DNA of 35,289 nucleotides from assembly GCA_017533425.1 (NCBI GenBank), contig JAFXIE010000037.1, forward strand, positions 1 to 35,289, in the 5' to 3' direction. Numbering within the stretch: the first letter of the stretch is position 1; every line of letters starts with the position of its first letter. The notes beneath the pieces are model-generated. The model was not told the DNA's origin. It saw only the letters and a program-made list of their open reading frames with translations, and did no database searches. Position numbers and translations under genes: made by a program. The stretch comes from Clostridia bacterium. Lineage in GTDB: Bacteria > Bacillota > Clostridia > Oscillospirales > QAMX01. This document shows positions 22,495 to 32,372 of the stretch, piece by piece.

Positions 22495-23376
22495 TTAATC
22501 AGCCGTCCAGCGGGCGCAGGAACCGCAGGGCAGTGCCCTTCCGGTATCACCCACGGGGAGACCCAGCTCACCGCAGACGGTTTTGCCTCCAAACTTATCC
22601 TCGATCTCCGCGCTGAGAATGTAGGCAGCCACGGAGGGAGAGAAGAAGGAGGTGTAGGAATTGCAAAGCACGAAGAGCGGCCGGTCGGACAGCACCTGGG
22701 CGCAAAGCCGGATGAGGGGATAAAGCTGCTCCTCAAGCTTCCAGATCTCGCCGCCCGGGCCGCGGCCGTAGGAGGGCGGATCCATGATGATGGCATCGTA
22801 GGTTTTTCCGCGGCGGATCTCCCGCTGCAGGAATTTGACGCAGTCGTCGACAATCCAGCGGATGGGACGGTCGGCAAGCCCGGAGAGGGCGGCGTTCTCA
22901 CGTCCCCAGCTGACCATGCCGCGGGCGGCATCCACATGGCAGACGGAGGCGCCGGCTGCCGCGGCGGCAAGGGTTGCGCCGCCGGTATAGGCAAAGAGAT
23001 TGAGAACCTCCACGGGGCGGGTCTTGACGGCCTCGGCAATGCGGGCGGAGAACCAGCTCCAGTTGGCGGCCTGCTCGGGGAAAATGCCGGTGTGCTTGAA
23101 GTTCATGGGCTTGATGTTGAAATGCAGGGGGCGCACCTCCAGGGGATAGGTGATGCGCCAGCTCTCGGGCAGACCTGCCTTGTCCCATGCGCCGCCGCCG
23201 GAACGGGAACGGGTGTATTTGCCCGCCGCCTCCCGCCAGCCGGGATGGGTTTTCGGGGTCTGCCAGATGACCTGCGGATCCGGCCGGATGAGAATATGAT
23301 CTCCCCAGCGCTCCAGCCGCTCACCGCCGGAGCAGTCCAGCAGCCGGTAATCCTCCCATTTGTCAGCAAGCCACAT
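22495..23376 (-). CDS. SAM-dependent rRNA methyltransferase, RlmI/RlmK-like
   Basis: 293 aa. A class I methyltransferase of the group that modifies 23S rRNA (RlmI, m5C, or the RlmK part of RlmL, m7G). SAM binding is at VLNLFAYTGGATLAAA, the acidic strand end at VCHVDAARGMV, and motif IV is MDPPSYGRG (the asparagine/aspartate-PPxY-like catalytic loop). The N-terminal PUA domain of RlmI is absent or much reduced: the first ~90 residues instead form the short beta region ending in PLHFNIKPMNFKHTGIFPEQ, common in Clostridia. AGGAG lies 11 bases before the ATG, and guaB ends 24 bases upstream. RNA target and methylated position are uncertain. Confidence 0.87.
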   Translation of the reverse strand: MWLADKWEDYRLLDCSGGERLERWGDHILIRPDPQVIWQTPKTHPGWREAAGKYTRSRSGGGAWDKAGLPESWRITYPLEVRPLHFNIKPMNFKHTGIFPEQAANWSWFSARIAEAVKTRPVEVLNLFAYTGGATLAAAAAGASVCHVDAARGMVSWGRENAALSGLADRPIRWIVDDCVKFLQREIRRGKTYDAIIMDPPSYGRGPGGEIWKLEEQLYPLIRLCAQVLSDRPLFVLCNSYTSFFSPSVAAYILSAEIEDKFGGKTVCGELGLPVGDTGRALPCGSCARWTAD

Positions 23377-23400
23377 AAGCGTATAACTCCTGAAATTTGA

Positions 23401-25107
<1,707 letters not shown>

Positions 25108-25131
25108 CTACAGTTTCGGAGGATGCGTGCC

Positions 25132-25830
25132 ATGCGTGAAAATATCTATACAATTCCCATCAATGAGGCTTTTGAGAATCCCTGCGGCTGTCCCCTCTGC
25201 CGCCTGGAGTCCAAGCTTTCCCGCGATGCGCTGGAATATGTCATGGGCGCGGCCATGATGGAGCCCGATGTCCGCCTGGAGACCAACCGCCTGGGCTTCT
25301 GCCGGGCGCATCTGGACGAAATGCTCGGCATGAAGAACCGGCTGGGGCTTTCCCTGATCCTGCAGACCCATCTGGAAGAGGTGCGCAAAAAAGGTCTCCC
25401 GAAGGGCGGCCTTCTCGGTAAGCCCGACTGTGCCTCCGCCGCAAAGCAGCTGCGGAAGACGGAGGAGTCCTGCTTTGTCTGCCGCCGGGTCAACGAGTTT
25501 ATGGAGCATTACTATTCCAACCTCCTCCATATGTGGGAGGAGAGTGATGAATTCCGCAGAAAGTTTGACGGGGCGGAATATATCTGCCTGCATCACCTGA
25601 CGGAGCTTTTGGAGCGCGGGGCATCCGCCCTCGGCAAAAAGCGCCAGGCGGAGTTTACCGAGCATGCGGTGGCGCTGGCAGCTGCCCACTTTGACCGCCT
25701 GCAGGCCGATGTGGATACCTTCTGCAAGAGCTTTGAATATCAGAATGCCGGCAAGCCCATGACCGAGGGCGAAAAAAGAGCCGCGGAGCGCATTGCCGAC
25801 GCCCTGACCGGGGCTGTCATCGAGGCATGA
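25132..25830 (+). CDS. DUF6062 family cysteine-rich protein
   Basis: 232 aa. The start is at 25132, with GGAGG 9 bases upstream. The protein opens with YTIPINEAFENPCGCPLC, and three more Cys/His clusters follow: GFCRAHL, CFVCRRVNEF and CLHHL. This regular series of CxxC and CxxH pairs looks like a structural metal site, possibly zinc or Fe-S, in an otherwise helical cytoplasmic protein. I recognise it as the DUF6062 family of Clostridia, for which I know no function. Its stop overlaps the pgeF start (ATGA), so the two are translationally coupled. Metal binding is inferred from the cysteine pattern only. Confidence 0.85.
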   Translation: MRENIYTIPINEAFENPCGCPLCRLESKLSRDALEYVMGAAMMEPDVRLETNRLGFCRAHLDEMLGMKNRLGLSLILQTHLEEVRKKGLPKGGLLGKPDCASAAKQLRKTEESCFVCRRVNEFMEHYYSNLLHMWEESDEFRRKFDGAEYICLHHLTELLERGASALGKKRQAEFTEHAVALAAAHFDRLQADVDTFCKSFEYQNAGKPMTEGEKRAAERIADALTGAVIEA

Positions 25831-26639
25831 TGGAGGGCTTTGTGCTGAAATCCGTCTCCGGCGTCAGCTGGCTTGTGCCGGAGACCATGGTGCGCACGGG
25901 GCTTGTCCGCGCCGGGTTTACGACCCGCCTTGGCGGCGTAAGCCCCGCCCCGCGGGATTCTCTGGATCTCGGTCTGCGCCGGGGGGATGATATCACCCTT
26001 GCCCGGGAGAATTTTCACCGGCTGACAGCGGCGGCGGAGATCTCCGGCGAGCTGGCCATCCTCTCTCAGGTGCATTCCGGCCGGGTGGTTTCCGTTACGG
26101 CGGAGTTTCCGCCGGGCGGTATCTCCCTTTCCCGGCCGGTGGAGGCCGACGGCATGATCGCCGACGCCCCCGGACGGGTGCTTATGACCCACCATGCCGA
26201 CTGCACGCCGGTATTTTTGCTGGATGTGCGCCGCCGCGTCATCGCCCTGGTGCATGCGGGCTGGCGCGGCTGTGCCGCAGGTATTGCAGGCCACGCGGTG
26301 GAGAAGATGCGGGCGGATTACGACTGCAGGCCGGAGGATATGCTGGCCGCCGTGGGTCCCTGCATTTGTCAGGACTGCTTTGCCTGTGACAGTGATGTGC
26401 CGGAGGCCATGCGAGCGCATATGGGCGCTGCGGCAGATGCGGCGATCCTTCGCCGCGGCAGCAAATGGTATGTGGATCTTGCCATGCTCTCCGCCCATCA
26501 GCTGCGCATGGCGGGGCTTTCAGAGAAAAATATCGCCCGCACGGAGTATTGCACCTGCTGCCGGGAGGATCTGTTCTTCTCACACCGCCGCATGGGCCCC
26601 GATCGCGGCACCATGCTTGCCTTTTTAGAGCTTATTTGA
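25827..26639 (+). CDS. pgeF: Peptidoglycan editing factor PgeF / laccase-domain protein (YfiH/YlmD)
   Basis: 270 aa. A member of the multi-copper polyphenol oxidase-like family. E. coli YfiH/PgeF corrects peptidoglycan precursors in which L-Ser replaces L-Ala, while other members have purine nucleoside phosphorylase/deaminase activity. Family blocks are in order: AGFTTRLGGVS, LSQVHSGRV (His ligand), MTHHADCTPV (His, Cys), LVHAGWRGCAAGI (His), VGPCICQDCF and CREDLFFSHRR. All key His/Cys residues are present. ATG at 25827 overlaps the DUF6062 stop, and a second ATG at 25830 is equally usable. Cytoplasmic. Confidence 0.93.
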   Translation: MMEGFVLKSVSGVSWLVPETMVRTGLVRAGFTTRLGGVSPAPRDSLDLGLRRGDDITLARENFHRLTAAAEISGELAILSQVHSGRVVSVTAEFPPGGISLSRPVEADGMIADAPGRVLMTHHADCTPVFLLDVRRRVIALVHAGWRGCAAGIAGHAVEKMRADYDCRPEDMLAAVGPCICQDCFACDSDVPEAMRAHMGAAADAAILRRGSKWYVDLAMLSAHQLRMAGLSEKNIARTEYCTCCREDLFFSHRRMGPDRGTMLAFLELI

Positions 26640-26657
26640 GTTTAAGGAGAAAGCGAT

Positions 26658-28151
26658 ATGCGCGCAATTTCCCTGCTTTTATGCCTGGGGCTTCTCACCG
26701 TTCTGCTTTGCGGCTGCGGCGAGCAGCCTCCCGCTGCCTCCGATCCGCCGGAGGTCAGCACCTCCCATACGGAAACGGGGGACGGCTACGGCCTTCCGTA
26801 TGCCGACGAGGGGGTTTTTGACCCGCTTACCACAGAAAATGCCCTGAATATTTACCTGACCCCCCTGGTTTACCGCAGCCTTTTTGTGCGGGAGGCCGAT
26901 ATGGCACTTTCTCCCTCTCTGGCATCCGATTATTCTCTTGAGGGATCAAACGTGCGTGTGACGCTGCGTGGGGATACCGTCTTTCATAACGGCGTTGCGC
27001 TGACGGCGGAGGATGTTGTTTACTCCTGTAGCCGGATCCTGAAGGGGGATAATCCGCGCTTTGCCGATCTGCGGGAGAAGATCACCGCCGTCAGGGCAGA
27101 GGGGCAGAATACCCTTCTCTTTACCCTTGCCGAAGGGGTTTCCTCCTGGATGGATGTTTTGACCTTTCCCATCGTCCGTAAAGGCACTGGCGTGACGGAG
27201 GATGCCGTCGGATGCGGCGACTATGCCCTGCGAACTTCGGAGGGCAAACGCTATTTGTCCGCCGTCGGCGGGGAATCCTCCCTGCAGGATCTGCCCTTTT
27301 CCCGCATCGAGCTTGTGCCGGTAAAGAGCATTTCCGGCCTGGTGGATGCCTTTGAGGCCGGACGTGTGGACTGCATGGCCGCCGATGTGCTCTCCTGGGA
27401 GAGCTTTATGCCGGTTTGCACCTATTCCGTGCAGTCCGCACCGACGGGGCTTGCAAATATCCTGCTTTTCAATACGGAGAATGCACTTCTTTCCGATGCT
27501 TCCCTGCGCGGCGCTCTCTCGGCGCTTTTGCCGCGGGAGGAGCTCTGCGCCGGACCTCTCCTGGGGGCAGCAACCGCCTCGCAGGACTGGATGTATGGCG
27601 GCGTTCCCTGTGTGGATGCGCCTGCGGAGTCGGAAGCAAAGGAAATCCTGGCATCCGCCGGCTTTGGCGGGGAAAACCCTGTGCGCTTTACCCTTCTGTA
27701 CTGCAATGACCGCTGGCAGCGCGGGGAAGAGGCCCGCCGGCTGGCTGACTGGCTTTCCGGGTTGGGCGCGGAGTGCGAGCTGCGTGGGCTGGAGAGCGGG
27801 AAATATGAAAAAGCCCTCGAAAAGGGCGATTTTGACCTTGCGATTGTGCGCAGACCCCTGCGGGATGCCGAGGAGCTTGCTGCCCTCTGTACGCGGGAGG
27901 GTGCATATAACTTTACCGGCTACAGAAATGACGAAATGGAGGCCGAGCTGCGGGTTCTTCGCCTGTCGGAGAGGGACACCGCAGCCGAGGCTGAGGCGGA
28001 GGTTTCCCGTATGCTCTCGGAGGATACTCCCTTTGCCGTGATCGGTTATGAAAACATCCGCGTTTATTTCCGTGATGGCGGCGTCAGCGCCTTTTCGCCG
28101 CTGCCCGACTGCCCCTACGGAAACCCTGCCCGCTGGCGGATTGATGAATAG
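26658..28151 (+). CDS. ABC transporter substrate-binding lipoprotein, family 5 (peptide/nickel type)
   Basis: 497 aa. The signal peptide ends in LLCGC (lipid-attached C20). The mature protein has the SBP family 5 hallmarks: YRSLFVREADMALSPSLASDY, VRVTLRGDTVFHNGVALTAEDVVYS and the C-terminal EAEAEVSRMLSEDTPFAVIGYENIRVY. It would bind peptides or another oligomeric ligand outside the membrane. No permease or ATPase genes are adjacent, so it is an orphan that must share a transporter encoded elsewhere or act in sensing. AAGGAGAAAG lies upstream of the ATG, and it starts 18 bases after pgeF. The next gene has its own promoter. Confidence 0.9.
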   Translation: MRAISLLLCLGLLTVLLCGCGEQPPAASDPPEVSTSHTETGDGYGLPYADEGVFDPLTTENALNIYLTPLVYRSLFVREADMALSPSLASDYSLEGSNVRVTLRGDTVFHNGVALTAEDVVYSCSRILKGDNPRFADLREKITAVRAEGQNTLLFTLAEGVSSWMDVLTFPIVRKGTGVTEDAVGCGDYALRTSEGKRYLSAVGGESSLQDLPFSRIELVPVKSISGLVDAFEAGRVDCMAADVLSWESFMPVCTYSVQSAPTGLANILLFNTENALLSDASLRGALSALLPREELCAGPLLGAATASQDWMYGGVPCVDAPAESEAKEILASAGFGGENPVRFTLLYCNDRWQRGEEARRLADWLSGLGAECELRGLESGKYEKALEKGDFDLAIVRRPLRDAEELAALCTREGAYNFTGYRNDEMEAELRVLRLSERDTAAEAEAEVSRMLSEDTPFAVIGYENIRVYFRDGGVSAFSPLPDCPYGNPARWRIDE

Positions 28152-28154
28152 GCC

Positions 28155-28183
28155 TTGATTATTGCGGATAAATATAGTAAAAT
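28155..28183 (+). promoter_or_regulatory. Sigma-A promoter of the Asp23-FakA-RecG operon
   Basis: TTGATT (28155-28160), a 17-base spacer and TAAAAT (28178-28183) in an AT-rich pocket between the lipoprotein and Asp23 genes, 55 bases before the Asp23 ATG. Confidence 0.65.
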
Positions 28184-28237
28184 ATATGTGTATGAATATG
28201 TCTCGTGCGAACACTTTGGAAATGGAGATGCAGTTCT

Positions 28238-28585
28238 ATGAGATTTAAAACCAAGAACGGACTTGTGGACATCTCTTCGGATGTCTTTGCAAAGATTGCC
28301 GCCTATGCTGCGGCCAACTGCTTCGGTGTGCGTGAGCTCTGTCATGCAAGCTTTGCCGACGGACTTACCGCCATGGCCAAGAAAACCCCCATGCGCAAGG
28401 GTGTTCAGGTCTTTTTTGAGGATGGCGCTGTGCGGATCGTTCTGCGCATCAGCATGGTCAACGGCGTGAATATGCAGGCCGTTTGCCGTTCCATCCGCAG
28501 CGAAGTTCGCTATCTTGTTGAAAAATATACCGGTGTAAAAGTGGCCGGTGTACGGATCTATATTGAAGCCGTAACGGCCAAATAA
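28238..28585 (+). CDS. Asp23/Gls24 family protein
   Basis: 115 aa. Small Asp23/DUF322 family protein (YloU-like). Members are abundant membrane-associated or cytosolic proteins linked to envelope stress in Gram-positive bacteria. GLVDISSDVFAKIAAYAA, FGVRELCHAS, the strand-rich centre (VQVFFEDGAVRIVLRISM) and EKYTGVKVAGVRIYIEAV follow the family pattern. GGAG lies 10 bases before the ATG at 28238. Together with the FakA-like and recG genes it forms a gene order (yloU-yloV-recG) that is widely conserved in Bacillota. The exact function is unknown. Confidence 0.92.
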   Translation: MRFKTKNGLVDISSDVFAKIAAYAAANCFGVRELCHASFADGLTAMAKKTPMRKGVQVFFEDGAVRIVLRISMVNGVNMQAVCRSIRSEVRYLVEKYTGVKVAGVRIYIEAVTAK

Positions 28586-28603
28586 GCACGGAGGATGCAA
28601 GTT

Positions 28604-30238
28604 TTGAAGACCTTTATTGACGGTGCGGATTTCCGCCAGATGCTCGGAAATGCCGCAGCAAATGTTGAGAATCATAAAATCCCCTTAAATGAGCTCAATG
28701 TCTTCCCGGTTCCCGACGGAGATACCGGCACCAACATGACCATGACCATCACCGCAGCCTCCCGCGAGGTCTGCCAGATGAGCGACGCCCGCGTGGGCAA
28801 GGTGGCGGAGAAGACCGCATCCATGCTGCTACGCAGCGCCCGCGGAAACTCCGGCGTCATTCTGTCCCTTCTTTTCCGCGGCTTTGCCCGCGGTCTGAAG
28901 GATTGCGATAAGGCGGATGCCGTCCGCTTTGCCGCTGCCCTGAAGGATGGCGTGCAGGCTGCCTACGGCGCCGTCATGCGCCCGGCGGAGGGCACCATTC
29001 TGACCGTTTCCCGCATGGCCGCCGAGGAGGCTGCCCGCGCCGCCGCCGAGACGGAGGACGTGGAGACCGTTCTTGACCGCACCCTTACTGCCGGCCGTGA
29101 GGCGCTGGCGCAGACCAAGTTCCAGAATCCCGTTCTCACCAAGGCAGACGTTGTGGATGCCGGCGGACAGGGCTGGATCCTCGTGCTGGAGGGCTTCCTT
29201 GCCGCCCTGCGCGGCCAGACCATCGAGTCCCGGGGCGAAGGGGAGGAGAAGTCGGCCAACGCCTTTGAGAACTTTGAGACCGAGGATATCAATTTCACCT
29301 ACTGCACCGAGTTTATCGTCATGCGCGCCCAGAACAGCGGCGATCCCCTGCGCCTGCGCGCCTATCTGGAAAGCATCGGCGACTGCGTCGTCGTCGTGGA
29401 TGACGATGAGATCATCAAGGTTCACGTCCATACAAACAACCCCGGCCTTGCCATCGAGGAAGGTCTGAAATTCGGCCCGCTGACCTCCATGAAGATTGAA
29501 AATATGAAGGAGCAGCACACCGAAAAGCTTTCCATGAGCGAGATGGAGCCGGTGACGGAGGAGAAAATTGCCGCCCCGGAGAAGCGCTACGGCTTTGCCG
29601 TGGTCGCCGCCGGTGAGGGCGTGGCGCAGCTCTTCCGCGATCTCGGCGCGGATTTCGTTGTTGAAGGCGGACAGACCATGAATCCCTCCACGGAGGACAT
29701 TCTGAAGGCCGTCAACGCAACCCCTGCGGAGATCGTCATCGTTCTGCCCAACAACAAGAACATCATCATGGCCGCCCAGCAGGTTCAGGCGCTGACCGAA
29801 AAGCAGGTCGTCGTTCTGGAGACCAAGACCATTCCCCAGGGCGTTTCTGCCATGCTTTCCTTTGACCTTGAGGCCTCTCCCGAGGACAATGCCGCCAACA
29901 TGACCGACGCCTTCAAGAGCGTTCGCACCGCCCAGATCACCTATGCCGCCCGCGATTCCAACTTCGACGGTCTGGATATTCACGAGGGTGACTATCTTGC
30001 CCTGGCGGAGGGCAAAATGTGCTACACCGGCGCGGATCTTTCCGAGGCCATGCGCAGCGTCATTGCCTATCTCTCTGCGGAGAATGCGGAATTCTACACC
30101 GTTTACCGCGGCGAGGATGCCACCGAGGATCGCAACGCCATCGTTGAGGAGATGCTTGCCGCCGCCCTTCCCGAGGCAGAAGTCAATGTCCTGGATGGCG
30201 GTCAGCCTGTTTACTATTACATGATCAGCGCCGAATAA
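28604..30238 (+). CDS. fakA: Fatty acid kinase catalytic subunit FakA-like (DAK2 domain, YloV)
   Basis: 544 aa. With a FakB (DegV) partner this family phosphorylates exogenous fatty acids to acyl-phosphate. The N-terminal Dha-kinase-like L domain carries PVPDGDTGTNM, whose aspartates bind Mg-ATP, then RSARGNSGVILS and VDAGGQGW. A central domain with EFIVMR and KVHVHTNNPG and a C-terminal DegV-like domain with NPSTEDIL and LPNNKNIIMAAQQ complete the usual YloV layout. The start is judged to be TTG at 28604: the GGAGG at 28590-28594 runs straight into an in-frame ATG at 28595 with no spacing but lies 9 bases from the TTG, which gives the typical KTFIDGADF opening. No FakB gene is in the window. 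Confidence 0.92.
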   Translation: MKTFIDGADFRQMLGNAAANVENHKIPLNELNVFPVPDGDTGTNMTMTITAASREVCQMSDARVGKVAEKTASMLLRSARGNSGVILSLLFRGFARGLKDCDKADAVRFAAALKDGVQAAYGAVMRPAEGTILTVSRMAAEEAARAAAETEDVETVLDRTLTAGREALAQTKFQNPVLTKADVVDAGGQGWILVLEGFLAALRGQTIESRGEGEEKSANAFENFETEDINFTYCTEFIVMRAQNSGDPLRLRAYLESIGDCVVVVDDDEIIKVHVHTNNPGLAIEEGLKFGPLTSMKIENMKEQHTEKLSMSEMEPVTEEKIAAPEKRYGFAVVAAGEGVAQLFRDLGADFVVEGGQTMNPSTEDILKAVNATPAEIVIVLPNNKNIIMAAQQVQALTEKQVVVLETKTIPQGVSAMLSFDLEASPEDNAANMTDAFKSVRTAQITYAARDSNFDGLDIHEGDYLALAEGKMCYTGADLSEAMRSVIAYLSAENAEFYTVYRGEDATEDRNAIVEEMLAAALPEAEVNVLDGGQPVYYYMISAE

Positions 30239-30260
30239 TTCCGGCGCCGGAGGGATATCC

Positions 30261-32345
30261 GTGGATCAGATTGCCTACATTGAAACCCCTGTCAGCAAGC
30301 TTCGCGGCGTTGGCGAAAAAAAGCGCGAGCGCCTTGCCCGGCTGGGAATCCATACCGTGCGCGATCTCATCCGCTTCTATCCCCGCGATTATCAGGACCG
30401 CTTTGTGCGCAGAACCACCGCCCTTTTGCCCGATGGCGAGAAGGTGGCTCTTGTGGTCTGCGTCACGGCGGAGCCCATGCTCTATCGCAAGGGTCGCAAT
30501 GCGTCTGTCACAAGGATCAGAGCTGCCGATGACTCCGGCAGCCTGGTTCTTGTTTTTTTTAATCAGGAATACCGCGCGCGAGCCTACCATCGTGGCGACT
30601 GGCTCTTTGTTTACGGTACGCTGCGCCGCTCTGTGCGCGGGGTGGAGCTCATCCCGGAGGATGTGGAGCGCGTCGATCCCGATGCGCCGCCGACCGGAGG
30701 TTTATACCCCGTTTACCGCAGCACCGAGGGGCTGTCCGGCCGGGAGATCCAGAAGCTCATCGCCACCGTCTTTCCTGCGGCAATCGGTGAGATTTCGGAG
30801 GTAATTCCCCGGTCGGTCCGCTCTGAAAAGGGGCTGATGCCCCTGCAGGAAGCTCTGCGGAATGTGCATTTTCCCTCCTCGGCAGAGGCTCTGCGGGATG
30901 CACGCAGAACCCTCGTTTTTGAAGAGTTCTTCACCCTGTCTGCCGGACTGACCCTCCTGCGCCGCCGGGGTGTCAGCTCGGCGGGCATTGCCATGGATGC
31001 GGTGGATCTTTCCCCCTTCTTTGCGAGCCTGCCCTATGCGCCGACGGCAGCGCAGCTGCGCTCTGTCAATGAGGCGCTGGCGGATATGACCTCCGGCGCT
31101 GCGCCGATGTCCCGGCTGCTGCAGGGGGATGTCGGCTCCGGCAAGACCACGGTGGCCGCCGCCTGCGCCTATGCGGCGGCAAAATGCGGCTATCAGACGG
31201 CGGTGCTTGCCCCCACGGAAATCCTTGCCGTTCAGCACGAAAAAAGCTTTTCCCGGCTTCTGTCCCCCTTTGGAATAACCTGTGCGTTGCTGCTGGGCTC
31301 CACCGCTGCAAAGGAAAAAAAACGCATCATCGAGGCCTGCGAGGCAGGGGAGATTGACATTCTCATTGGCACCCATGCCATTCTGGAGGAGCGCGTGCGC
31401 TTTTCCCGGCTGGGGCTTGCCGTATGCGATGAACAGCACCGCTTCGGCGTGCGCCAGCGCGGTGTTCTCGCCGGAAAAGGAGCCGATTCCATTCCGCCCC
31501 ACACCCTGGTTATGTCGGCCACGCCCATCCCTCGTACCCTGGCTCTGGTGATGTACGGCGATATGGATATCTCCGTCATCGATCAGCTGCCGCCCGGCAG
31601 AAAAAGTGTCAAAACCTATGCGGTGGGCGAGGATATGCGCCTGCGCATTGAGAATTTTATCCGCAAAACGGTGGCCGCCGGTCAGCAGGCCTATGTGGTT
31701 TGTCCCCTGGTGGAGGAATCGGAGACCATGGAGGGTCTCCGCCCGGTTACGGAGCATTTTGAACACCTCTCCCGCGAGGTCTTTCCCGATTTGTCCGTCG
31801 GCATCATGCACGGCAGGCTGAAGGCGGCAGAAAAGGCGGAAACCATGGAAAAATTCCGCCGCGGGGAAATTCAGGTGCTGGTGACGACGACGGTCATCGA
31901 GGTCGGGGTGGATGTTCCCAATGCCACCCTTATGGTCATCGAAAATGCCGAGCGCTTCGGCCTTTCCCAGCTGCATCAGCTGCGCGGCCGCGTCGGCCGC
32001 GGGGGAGAGCAGAGCTACTGCGTGCTGATGAGCCGCGGTGGTGAGTCGGCGGATGCCCGGCTGAAGGTCATGTGCGATACAAACGATGGCTTTAAGGTGG
32101 CCGAGGCTGATCTTGCCCAGCGAGGTCCCGGCGATTTCTTCGGCGCTCGACAGCACGGCCTGCCCTCCCTGTCCATCGCCTCCTTCAGCGGCGATATGCG
32201 CCTGCTGCACGATGCTGCCGCCGCGGCGGAAGGGTATATTGAAGCTGACCCTGCCCTTGTCACGGAGGAAAGCCGGGGGCTTTTGCAGGCGGTGCGCCGC
32301 CTCTTTTCGGATGTGTCCTCCCAAGATCTCTTTGTTACCCTGTAA
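30261..32345 (+). CDS. recG: ATP-dependent DNA helicase RecG
   Basis: 694 aa, full length. RecG remodels stalled forks and branched DNA. The N-terminal wedge/OB domain begins LRGVGEKKRERLARLGI and includes LIRFYPRDYQDR. Walker A is GDVGSGKT (289-296), motif II is DEQH (390-393, the variant typical of RecG), motif III is VMSATPIPRT, and the C-terminal helicase half has TTTVIEVGVDVPNA, ERFGLSQLHQLRGRVGRG and GPGDFFGARQHGLP. The start is GTG at 30261 with GGAGG 8 bases upstream. It follows the FakA-like gene by 22 bases in the conserved order, and the Eis-like acetyltransferase follows 27 bases later. Confidence 0.97.
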   Translation: MDQIAYIETPVSKLRGVGEKKRERLARLGIHTVRDLIRFYPRDYQDRFVRRTTALLPDGEKVALVVCVTAEPMLYRKGRNASVTRIRAADDSGSLVLVFFNQEYRARAYHRGDWLFVYGTLRRSVRGVELIPEDVERVDPDAPPTGGLYPVYRSTEGLSGREIQKLIATVFPAAIGEISEVIPRSVRSEKGLMPLQEALRNVHFPSSAEALRDARRTLVFEEFFTLSAGLTLLRRRGVSSAGIAMDAVDLSPFFASLPYAPTAAQLRSVNEALADMTSGAAPMSRLLQGDVGSGKTTVAAACAYAAAKCGYQTAVLAPTEILAVQHEKSFSRLLSPFGITCALLLGSTAAKEKKRIIEACEAGEIDILIGTHAILEERVRFSRLGLAVCDEQHRFGVRQRGVLAGKGADSIPPHTLVMSATPIPRTLALVMYGDMDISVIDQLPPGRKSVKTYAVGEDMRLRIENFIRKTVAAGQQAYVVCPLVEESETMEGLRPVTEHFEHLSREVFPDLSVGIMHGRLKAAEKAETMEKFRRGEIQVLVTTTVIEVGVDVPNATLMVIENAERFGLSQLHQLRGRVGRGGEQSYCVLMSRGGESADARLKVMCDTNDGFKVAEADLAQRGPGDFFGARQHGLPSLSIASFSGDMRLLHDAAAAAEGYIEADPALVTEESRGLLQAVRRLFSDVSSQDLFVTL

Positions 32346-32372
32346 ACCGGGTGGAAAGGTTAGGAATAGCAA

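Noticed and set aside
22461-23039. Upstream extension of the EcfA1 frame into the methyltransferase gene
   Set aside because: The extra ~190 codons are Pro/Ser/Arg-rich out-of-frame sequence, and a strong ribosome binding site fixes the start at 22460.
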